Below the pieces are notes generated by a model. The model ran no database searches, was not told the DNA's origin, and saw only the letters and a list, made by a program, of their open reading frames with translations. Positions 8,491-16,900 of a DNA stretch of 45,349 bases are shown here, in pieces. The translations under genes and the position numbers were made by a program. How positions within the stretch are numbered: position 1 is the stretch's first letter; the number at the start of each line of letters is the position of its first letter. The stretch is from JBKBUF01 sp046290815. GTDB taxonomy: Bacteria; Bacteroidota; Bacteroidia; Cytophagales; Cytophagaceae. The stretch is taken from NCBI GenBank assembly GCA_046290815.1, contig JBKBUF010000031.1, positions 1 to 45,349 of the forward strand, read 5' to 3'.

Positions 8491-9813
8491 TTGAACTCAG
8501 AAAAAATTAAAATCGGTCTTCTTCCAGCTACCTGCCTGGTTGTCGCCAATATGGTAGGCACCGGAGTATTTACCAGTTTGGGATTTCAGGTTATGGGAAT
8601 CAAATCAGTATCAGCCATTCTGGTATTATGGCTGGTTGGCGGACTGGTAGCTTTATCCGGAGCACTTACCTACGCAGAACTTGCCGTAAGATATCCCCGA
8701 TCCGGAGGAGAATACAATTTCCTTTCTTCAATCTACCACCCGGCATTAGGATTTCTTTCAGGTTGGATTTCTTCTACCGTTGGTTTCGCCGCACCCATGG
8801 CAATATCATGTATGGCATTCGGCAGCTATTTTTCGAAAATCTTCCCTGAACTGGCTCCTATACAACTTGCACTAAGTTTGCTTGCGGTACTTACCATTCT
8901 GAATCTTCTAAGCTTTAAAGCTGGTAGCGGCTTTCAAAGTTTTTTTACTATACTAAATATTTGCCTGATAACCTGTATATGTTTGGCATCATTTTTCTTT
9001 TCAAGTCCGACACATTTTAAACTTAGCTTCAACAGTAATGATATAAGTAACATTTTTAATCCTTCATTTGCCGTATCGCTGGTTTATGTTTCACTTGCCT
9101 ATTCCGGATGGAACTCGGCAACCTACGTGGCCGGAGAAATAAAAAAACCAAAAGAAAATCTACCTAAAGCTCTTTTCAGAGGCACACTTATTGTTATCCT
9201 TCTTTATCTTGCTCTTAATTTTGTTTTTCTTTATGCAGTACCAATAGAGAATCTTGCCGGAGTAGTAGAAGTAGGATATCTCGCAGCTTCTACTTTATTC
9301 GGACAAACTGGAGGCATAATAATTAGCCTGATCATTTGTATAGGACTTATTGCCTCAGTAAACTCATTAATGATCGCAGGCCCAAGAGTGATTCAAACCA
9401 TCGGGGAAGACTTCAGCTTCTTTAATATATTTACTACCAAAAACAAAAACGGCAGTCCGATATATGCCATCCTTTTTCAGACAAGCATAGCAGCACTATT
9501 AATCATTACAGCATCTTTTGAAAATATCTTAACCTATATAGGATTTACATTGAGCCTTTTCACCACTCTATCTGTAGCTGGAATATTTGTTGCAAGAGCC
9601 AAGGATGATCCTAAAGTTTTGGAGTATAAAACACCTTTGTATCCTTATGTACCTGTTTTTTTTGTACTTGTGGAAGCTTCAATGATGTTTTATCTTTTTT
9701 ATGAAAAACCAGAAGAATCTTTTTACGGTATGCTTACAGTAGCATCCGGTCTTATTATTTATACTTTTGTTAAAACAAAAAATAAAGAAGAATTAAAAAA
9801 TGAAACTGTCTAA
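8491..9813 (+). CDS. APC-family amino acid permease
   Basis: This 440-residue inner-membrane protein has about 12 hydrophobic segments. It carries the APC signature in its first helix (VANMVGTGVFTSLG), the second-helix region YAELAVRYPRSGGEYNFL, and the conserved SLAYSGWNSATYVAGEIKKP segment of the amino acid/polyamine/LAT-type branch. Its substrate cannot be read from sequence. The start appears to be TTG at 8491. A stop codon lies in frame five codons upstream, and the first ATG downstream (residue 21) would remove the beginning of the first helix. No Shine-Dalgarno sequence is visible. The next gene overlaps its 3' end by 14 bp, so the two should be translationally coupled. Confidence 0.9.
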   Translation: MNSEKIKIGLLPATCLVVANMVGTGVFTSLGFQVMGIKSVSAILVLWLVGGLVALSGALTYAELAVRYPRSGGEYNFLSSIYHPALGFLSGWISSTVGFAAPMAISCMAFGSYFSKIFPELAPIQLALSLLAVLTILNLLSFKAGSGFQSFFTILNICLITCICLASFFFSSPTHFKLSFNSNDISNIFNPSFAVSLVYVSLAYSGWNSATYVAGEIKKPKENLPKALFRGTLIVILLYLALNFVFLYAVPIENLAGVVEVGYLAASTLFGQTGGIIISLIICIGLIASVNSLMIAGPRVIQTIGEDFSFFNIFTTKNKNGSPIYAILFQTSIAALLIITASFENILTYIGFTLSLFTTLSVAGIFVARAKDDPKVLEYKTPLYPYVPVFFVLVEASMMFYLFYEKPEESFYGMLTVASGLIIYTFVKTKNKEELKNETV

Positions 9814-10990
9814 AGGAACAGGAACAGCTATTGCTGCACTCTTACTAACACTCTTTGCGTGTGAAAGTCCCACTAAAGAAGAAAAACTATCGGAAGAGAT
9901 AACCAATAGCTCAGAACTACCGAAAGCTGACCAGTCTGCAAAAAAGATTGAATACGATACCAAATATGATAATATCAGCAGCTTTATTTCAGGAATAAAA
10001 CCTCAGAATAATTCTGAGACTAATCTTGATTCGACTATTGCATGGAAAAACTTTTCAAGTTCTTTTGATTCTATTTGGCAACAACTGGAAAAGAACAGGC
10101 TTGAAAAAATGAAAGTATGGAGAGATGAAGAATTAAACCTAGTTAATAAGGAAATACAAACAGTTTTTTATCCTTTTTCAGGTCCTGATTTCTTAAATGC
10201 AGATGTCTTCTTTCATAATGCTAAAACTTTTGTATTGGTAGGATTGGAACCGGCAGGTGCATTACCTGAGCTTTCGAAAATGAATGCTAATGATATGGAG
10301 AAATATATCAATTCGGTGAATATTTCCCTGAATGACCTTTTCAAAAGAAGCTACTTCATTACAAAAAATATGCTTGGAGACTTAAGTAAAAATAATGTCA
10401 ACGGCACTCTTCCGGTTATGTGTATATTTCTAAAACGTTCAGGACATACCATTACAGACATTTCTTATGTTGGAGTTGACAGCACCGGGAATGTCATTCC
10501 AAGAACAGACACTATCCCATTTAAAGGAAGCAAGGGCGTAAAAGTAACCTTCTTCCCTAACGGATCTAATGAGTTAAAAACAGCTTTTTATTTTAAAACA
10601 GATCTATCTGATGGAGGATTAAAAGCAAATCCTGGATTTACAACATTCATCAATAACTTAAACCCTGATGTTACTTATCTAAAAGCTGCTTCTCATCTAT
10701 TGCATTACGGATCATTTTCCACTGTAAGGAATGCAATTCTAAACAATAGCAAAGCCGTAGTACAAGACGATTCCGGAATAGCGTACAAATTTTTCGACAA
10801 GGAAAAATGGGATATAAAACTTTATGGAAAATATTCTAAAGCAGTGAAAGACTTCGCAGGGGTTAATCAGCCTGAACTTAAAAAAGCCTATGAAAGCGAT
10901 AGCACTGTTAAACCTCTACCATTTTCTTTGGGTTACCATTGGGGGACTAAAGAGGTGAATCTGATGGTCGCTATAAGAAGGAAGAATTAA
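9800..10990 (+). CDS. Conserved lipoprotein of unknown function
   Basis: This 396-residue protein has a lipobox signal (LTLFAC, cysteine 21) followed by a Ser/Glu-rich linker. The main domain has the conserved-looking strings VFYPFSGPDFLNADVFF, VLVGLEPAG, LKAASHLLHYGSFS and VVQDDSGIAYKFF. I recognise these as belonging to a widespread uncharacterised bacterial family, but I cannot assign a reaction. The gene starts inside the last codons of the permease gene (14-bp overlap) and is followed after 47 bp by the serine hydrolase, so the three plus-strand genes look like one transcription unit. A periplasmic or outer-membrane site is inferred from the lipid anchor. Confidence 0.8.
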   Translation: MKLSKGTGTAIAALLLTLFACESPTKEEKLSEEITNSSELPKADQSAKKIEYDTKYDNISSFISGIKPQNNSETNLDSTIAWKNFSSSFDSIWQQLEKNRLEKMKVWRDEELNLVNKEIQTVFYPFSGPDFLNADVFFHNAKTFVLVGLEPAGALPELSKMNANDMEKYINSVNISLNDLFKRSYFITKNMLGDLSKNNVNGTLPVMCIFLKRSGHTITDISYVGVDSTGNVIPRTDTIPFKGSKGVKVTFFPNGSNELKTAFYFKTDLSDGGLKANPGFTTFINNLNPDVTYLKAASHLLHYGSFSTVRNAILNNSKAVVQDDSGIAYKFFDKEKWDIKLYGKYSKAVKDFAGVNQPELKKAYESDSTVKPLPFSLGYHWGTKEVNLMVAIRRKN

Positions 10991-11037
10991 GAATAAAAAT
11001 AAAATAAAAATTAATTCAACACTTCATTTAAATTGAA

Positions 11038-12264
11038 ATGAGGCATATAAAATACATAACTATTACTTTTATATCAGCCTTCCTATTTATGGGCAGTAAA
11101 AATGAAACAAACTCTTCATTACAAAATCGGGATAACTTCCTGCTCAATTTACTAAGCCAAGATACCTCCACCGTGATACAAAAGGTATTAGCAGATCCTG
11201 GAAAATACAGGCTTCAGATTGTTTACACCACTTTTGCCAGAGAAAAAGAAGCTTTAAAATTAGTAACGCATTCCTTCAGGACAGATTTAAATGAGTATTT
11301 CTATCCTGCCAGCCTTGTAAAACTACCTATTGCAGCTTTAAGTCTCGAACAACTCAAAAAACTTGGAATTACTACAGGGAGAGACAGTCTTATTATAAGA
11401 GTTAATGACCTAAACTCTTCCAGACCAGTATCCAGCATTGAAAATCATATAAAAAATGTCTTTGTCGTAAGCCATAATCCGACTTCTAATAACCTATATG
11501 ATTTTCTTGGTCAGGAAAAAATTAACACAAGGATTTGGGACATGGGCTATAAAGATGTCCGAATCATTCAGAAATTTGCTGCACTGGATGCTCTGGGACA
11601 TAAAAGCTCCGGAGCAGTTCAGCTGTTTACAGGAGACTCCTTCATCAACCCCAACAGTTCTTTACCCGGAAAAACTACCGTCATATGGGAGCGTGATAAA
11701 ATAGTCAATCCTTTTAACTGGGAAAACAAGGCCGGAAAAACTAAGGTTGGAAAAGCTTACATTGAAGAAAGAAAACTAATCAGAAAACCTAAAGACTTTT
11801 CGGAATCAAATTATGTACCCCTTCAGGATATACATGAAATGCTGATATCTCTGATACATCCTGAGATGGTAAACGAGAAAAAAAGATTTTTTCTGGAAGA
11901 TTCTGACAGGAATTTATTGATAAAATACATGAGCATGTATCCCAGACAAGCCCAGAACAATGAATGGTCAGATGAAAAAATTTACTGCGACAGCTTCAGA
12001 AAATACCTGATGTTTGGCAACACCAAAGAAAGAATTCCCGATAACATTAAAATTTACAACAAGGTTGGACAAGCCTATGGTTTTTTAAGCGACTGCGCAT
12101 ACTTCTATGACAGCCAGAATAATATTTCATTTTTCCTTTCAGCAACAATCTACGTTAATGAAAATGAAGTTATCAATGATGGAAAATACGAATATGAAAC
12201 TATAGGATTCCCTTTTTTAGAAAGACTTGGAAAATTAATTTATAATTTTGAGGCAAAAAAATAA
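11038..12264 (+). CDS. Class A beta-lactamase-like serine hydrolase
   Basis: This 408-residue exported protein has an N-terminal hydrophobic signal without a lipobox. The penicilloyl-serine hydrolase motifs are recognisable: S92-L-V-K95 in YPASLVKLPIA, S145-H-N147 followed by PTSNNLYDFLG (the SDN loop, with Asp replaced by His), and K342-V-G in place of KTG. The family (PenP/COG2367-like) includes class A beta-lactamases and D-Ala-D-Ala peptidase-like enzymes. The protein is longer than a typical beta-lactamase (about 290 residues), with an insertion of about 100 residues between the second and third motifs. The altered SDN and KTG motifs make true beta-lactamase activity doubtful; a peptidoglycan-related or other hydrolase role is as likely. 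It is the last gene of the plus-strand cluster and ends at a hairpin shared with the convergent gene. Confidence 0.82.
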   Translation: MRHIKYITITFISAFLFMGSKNETNSSLQNRDNFLLNLLSQDTSTVIQKVLADPGKYRLQIVYTTFAREKEALKLVTHSFRTDLNEYFYPASLVKLPIAALSLEQLKKLGITTGRDSLIIRVNDLNSSRPVSSIENHIKNVFVVSHNPTSNNLYDFLGQEKINTRIWDMGYKDVRIIQKFAALDALGHKSSGAVQLFTGDSFINPNSSLPGKTTVIWERDKIVNPFNWENKAGKTKVGKAYIEERKLIRKPKDFSESNYVPLQDIHEMLISLIHPEMVNEKKRFFLEDSDRNLLIKYMSMYPRQAQNNEWSDEKIYCDSFRKYLMFGNTKERIPDNIKIYNKVGQAYGFLSDCAYFYDSQNNISFFLSATIYVNENEVINDGKYEYETIGFPFLERLGKLIYNFEAKK

Positions 12265-12297
12265 AGAGTGCATCTCAAATTTACGAGATACACTCTT
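12255..12297 (-). terminator. Strong hairpin terminator between convergent genes
   Basis: AAGAGTG-C-ATCTC (12264-12276) pairs with GAGAT-A-CACTCTT (12285-12297), giving a stem of 12 pairs with a single C-A mismatch and an 8-nt loop. On the minus strand it leads into TTATTTTTTT, so it is a good terminator for the gene at 12313-13686, 16 bp past its stop. It begins at the last base of the plus-strand hydrolase stop codon and probably limits read-through in that direction too. Confidence 0.85.
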
Positions 12298-12312
12298 AGG
12301 AATATTATCGGA

Positions 12313-13686
12313 TTACTGTACTACAATCCTCCTTTCTGTTACTTCTGCTCCTATTATAGTTTTCAAAATGTATGTTCCTGCAGGATATAATGACACATCA
12401 ATGCGAACTTCGTTTCCTGAACTAATACCTTCTCTTATCAAAAACCCTTCCATGTTCCACAGCTGGTAATTAAATTCAGAACCGAAATTATTAATCACGC
12501 TCACTTCATCTATGGCCGGAACCGGAGCAATACTGAATTCACTGTTAACTTCAGGATGATCGAAAACAGAAAGTACAGATTCGGTATCTTCAATTAACTT
12601 TTCATCTTCATCAAAATTCATATCGCTTAATCTGGAAGCACCGGTAAATGTATAATTTACTGCCACGTAACTCGTATGTAAAACTGCATTGGTACTTGCA
12701 TTTATCACCTGAAACCTAACCTGATCCACTTTACCTGCTGATCTTAGGGTAAAAATTCCGGTACCGTTACCATAAGTGGTTGTGTAAAGCGGAGATCCGG
12801 ATGCCCCGTAATTGGTAAGAGCTCCCTGATACATAGGTCTTGCAAATATTCTTACATCACCACCAGTTTTAACATAGTTAAAAGAAATGTTTACATCAGA
12901 TCCGACAGCAATAGTAGCAGGAGAAACCGGATTTAGTCTTACACTGTGAATATGGTATCTATGAAATTGAAAGTTAACATTAATAGCAGTTTTATATAAC
13001 AAGGTGGTATTATTGTTTCCGTCATAAATTTCAAACTGTAACTGATCCACGTTTCCGGGTATACTTAAACTGAATTCAGCATTGCCGGAACCTGATGGCG
13101 CTGTATAAAGAGGAGATCCGGAAACCCTCCATCCATTAGCTTCTCTTCCTCCGACAAAAGGGAGCACATGTATCCTTACACTTCCTCTTGTCTGAGCATA
13201 ACGGAAGGAAACTTTAACCATATCATTAATTGCTCGGTGTCCTGATGCCGGGGTGAATACGACGGCATTTATTCCATATTTAACAAAACCGTATGCTACA
13301 TTTACAAATACCTCATACAGCAAAATTGTATTGTTTGAACCGTCATAAACCCTGAATCTGATTTGATCGACTTTCCCTTCCTGATGCAAGGTAAAATAAC
13401 TTGTACCTGTTCCTGACGCTGCAGAATACAAAGGCGAGCCTTGTACACCATAACCAGGACATTCGACTCCCTTATAAAATGGTAGAATATGAATTCGCAG
13501 GTTGCCTCTTGGTGCTTTGTAGCTAAAGCTTACGTTTACTCTCTCCCCTACAGCCAACATACCGGAAACAGGACTCCTGCCGGTAATTGTAATACTGTAT
13601 TGGGCTTTTAAGTCAAATGAAAAAAGAGACAGCAATAACATTAAAGCTATTGCCATGAAGGACATTTTTGTAGTGCTTGTTTTCAT
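12313..13686 (-). CDS. Secreted T9SS (type A) protein with three ~105-residue repeats
   Basis: This 457-residue protein has a Sec signal (cleavage near LKAQ-Y, residue 29). Three tandem modules follow (about residues 30-136, 137-243 and 244-350). Each contains a polar strand of the form VxVSFxY, an R-I-H-I/V-L-P-like strand, GSPLYT/S, F(T/S)L, and a closing G-x-VDQ-x-RF-x-VYDG-x-NNT-x-LLY pattern. The last 75 or so residues (from FSIAPVPA to the end) form a type A T9SS sorting domain with the expected PVPA start, GTYIL strand and a closing RRIVVQ. It should be secreted across the outer membrane and attached to the surface or released. I do not recognise the repeat as a named family; it looks like an all-beta fold. 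A strong hairpin terminates it. Confidence 0.85.
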   Translation of the reverse strand: MKTSTTKMSFMAIALMLLLSLFSFDLKAQYSITITGRSPVSGMLAVGERVNVSFSYKAPRGNLRIHILPFYKGVECPGYGVQGSPLYSAASGTGTSYFTLHQEGKVDQIRFRVYDGSNNTILLYEVFVNVAYGFVKYGINAVVFTPASGHRAINDMVKVSFRYAQTRGSVRIHVLPFVGGREANGWRVSGSPLYTAPSGSGNAEFSLSIPGNVDQLQFEIYDGNNNTTLLYKTAINVNFQFHRYHIHSVRLNPVSPATIAVGSDVNISFNYVKTGGDVRIFARPMYQGALTNYGASGSPLYTTTYGNGTGIFTLRSAGKVDQVRFQVINASTNAVLHTSYVAVNYTFTGASRLSDMNFDEDEKLIEDTESVLSVFDHPEVNSEFSIAPVPAIDEVSVINNFGSEFNYQLWNMEGFLIREGISSGNEVRIDVSLYPAGTYILKTIIGAEVTERRIVVQ

Positions 13687-13827
13687 GTGTTTTTTTTAAG
13701 TTGATGATTTATTGATTTAATCATCAGACTTGAAATCACATGAACGTTACAGATTTTTTCTTAAAAATTTTCAACTAGTATATCTACGATAATCTGGTTC
13801 TAAAAACAAAAACAGGGCTACATGAAA

Positions 13828-13934
13828 TTGTCATTTCGAGCCTACAGGGAGGAATCTGTAAAGTTTTATATCAGTGATAATAAATTACAGATCCCTCATG
13901 TATCTGGCTGGTTACCGACCTTCGAGACAGCCCC
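13828..13934. repeat. REP/MITE-like inverted-repeat element
   Basis: This element starts with TTGTCATTTCGAG (13828-13840). It contains GAGGAATCTGTAA (13849-13861), which pairs with TTACAGATCCCTC (13885-13897) with one mismatch, and closes with CCGACCTTCGAGACAG (13916-13930 region). Elements with the same layout (GTCATTTCGA...GAGGAATCTG...CAGAT.CCTC...TTCGAGA) are scattered between genes in many Bacteroidetes genomes. It begins 23 bp beyond the A2M stop codon and could also act as that gene's terminator. Confidence 0.65.
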
Positions 13935-13957
13935 GTTCTTTCTACTTACTCATTCTT

Positions 13958-16900
13958 CTACAATCCCGGTTTGCCCTTTTCTACTATTCTTATTACCCCT
14001 GCCCCATTATAAGAATGATACTCCCCGTTGTACATGGCATCGGCACTAACAGGTCCCATCTTAAATGTACCTGTTGATACGGCCCTAACCATATAGTAAA
14101 AGGTTTTCTGCGTACCACTTACAGGCGTATAGATATTAATTCTATCATCTCTTATATCCAGATGCTCAGGAACATTTTGAGCAGTGATCCAAGGTAAGTC
14201 AGCACCTTCGCTCAATCTTGGATTTTCAATTTCGAATCCTGCAGGCAGCATGTCTGTAATCACCACATTATCTACTCTTGAATTATCGGTGGTACTTACT
14301 GTAACTTTTATCACGACAAGATCATTCTGTGTAAAAGTATTACCTGTAAGCACACGTCCGTTTCTGTCATAAAAGGTTTTACGCACCTTAATATAATTAT
14401 CTTCTTCTTTCACCTCACCTGCAGTCAGGCCTGAAGTTTCGTAGAAATAATACAACTCACCTGTACCCTTCGTTGCCACTGTTACCGATTTACCAAACAA
14501 GCCTTTATTAAGGGCCATGGTAGATTCAGTAAAATCAGCAATCTTTTTACCATCTGCTTTTATTTCTGCTGTTATTCCGGAAGCATTTGCTTTCCTTGCA
14601 AGCTTTCCTAAGGCAATAAGAGCAAAAGCATTCTCCTGAGTATTGAGCCATTTTGCATTTCGCACCTGTTCAGAGAGGTGCTTTGCTAGAACAGGAATCT
14701 GAGGATTATCAGGATCATTTTCTATCAATGCATTAAGAGATATACCCATGTCTCTTACGTAGGAATAGAAACTGCCGGAGAAACTGTTTCTGGATTTTTC
14801 GTCCCCGAATCCGCCAGGAAGCATTGAAGTAAATGTTGCTTTATCTCCAAGAGAGAGATAAGTTGCCGCAAGCATGTATTTGCTATCTACTGAAAGCAAA
14901 TGAAGATTTGATTTGTAATAATTCATAATTGACAAATCCTGCTTCCCCGCAGCAGCCAGGACATACAGACTATAGAATATTTCCTTCGGAGCAATTTTCT
15001 TCACCTGAAGCTTATTATTATTATCATAGTAATAATATTCTTCAGTCCTTTTCTCCTTCACTTTACTTTGCAGGTAACCATAAATTTTTTCCAGTACATC
15101 ATTTTTCACATCATAACCAGCTTTTCTTGCTTCCGTCAGGAAATGTGCGCCATACACTGTTGCCCACCAGTTTTCATAGCCTCCACCGGGCCAGTAAGCA
15201 AGAGACCCGTTATACATTTGCATGGTGTTCAGTTTATTTATACCTTCCTGAACAAAGTATGCGGCATTGTAAGGTGATTTGTTGTTTACATTTATAGCCT
15301 TGCCTATTTCCGCAACATAAATCTGTGGAAATGATTTTGAAATTGTTTGTTCCACACAACCATGAGGATAACCTATCAGGTAATCAAGGCTGGAGGCGAA
15401 CTGCACCAAAGGAGATTTACTGATGACCAGATTAGCTCTGCCTGATCCGCTGATATAATCAGCATTCAGATTGATATTTCCGGTACTTCCTGCTTTAATT
15501 TTATCAGCACCACTTTGCTTTACCAGTGATGTCACCGGTCTGACAGTAATATCGATTTCCTCTGTAAACTCTTCATTTAATGCTTTTACAACGGTCTTTA
15601 CTTTTGCTTCGCCCATCTCAGCTTTGGCAATCAGTTTAAATTTCACCTGAGCTTCACCATTGGATCTGATATTTACCTTTTGCTCCTGCAGACCCACTAT
15701 TTGAACCGGACCTTCCACCACAAGGCTTGCAGAGGCATTGGCCTGGTTACCCGTTGTATTGGTCAATGTTACCGGCATTAACAAAGTATCGCCCGGGCTT
15801 AAAAATCTTGGCATTGATGTAGAGACTACAAGAGGATCTGCAACCTTCATGTTAGTTGATGCAGAACCAAACGCCGAACCCTGATAAGCCACAACCATGA
15901 TTCTGAGATCACCACTGAATTTAGGAATATCAACAGGGTAGCAAGCTTCACCTTTTCCATTGGTTTTGAGTATGCCGCTCCAGAAACTAACAAGTTTAAC
16001 ACGTTTATTGCTTAAAGGATTGACTCTTCGTTCCAAATCATATCCGTCACCGGCAACGCTGCTTCTGCCGGATTTTAACTCTGGCAATAGGTCCGGATAT
16101 AAATCGTAAGACCTTACTTCCAACGCTCTCTTCTGATAAAAGAATGAATAGGGATCGGGCGACTTCATATTTTTTAATTGTAGTATACCTTCATCCACTA
16201 CTGCGACTGTAACCTGAATATCACTATCTGCTTTTGTTTTAATACAGATATCCTGTCTTGTATTTGATCTTGAGCTGGCCGGAGCCTTAATTTCCACCGG
16301 CAGAATATTTTCCTTCTTTTCACAAAGCAATGGCTGATATCCATGGCCTACAGTTAAAGGTACCACAACATCTTCCGAAGGCTTGATTACTGTAGCAGAG
16401 ATATAAACATTAGGCAGATACTCCTCCTTAACTTTTAACTTTAAAGTTCCTGTACGTTTATCTGTGTTCACTACAAAATAATCAAAGACTTTATCTCGCT
16501 CGATAGTGACAATAACCTTTCCGTCAAACGGGGTTTTAAAGAGCAATGTAGCTTCTTCACCTGTATTGTAAATAGGCTTATCGGTAGTAATATCTACATT
16601 GCCTTCCTTATTAACCTCAAAAGAATTATAAGTAGTGCTACCGTAACCATAAGAATAAAAATGTCTTGAAACATAAGAATCTGTTCCGGATCTCAAAACT
16701 CTTACTTCATATTCTCCGGATTGCACAGGCCTGAACGTATAAGAAGTATTGCTGCCAATTGAGATCTGTTTTTCCTCCAATATTCTTTGTTTCTTCTGAG
16801 AAACGTACCTGTAACCGTTATACGACTTTTCAAGTACTGTTTGCCAGTCGTATTTTATAATCTGAACAGTAGCCTGAGTTTTTTGAGCTATGCCATTTGC

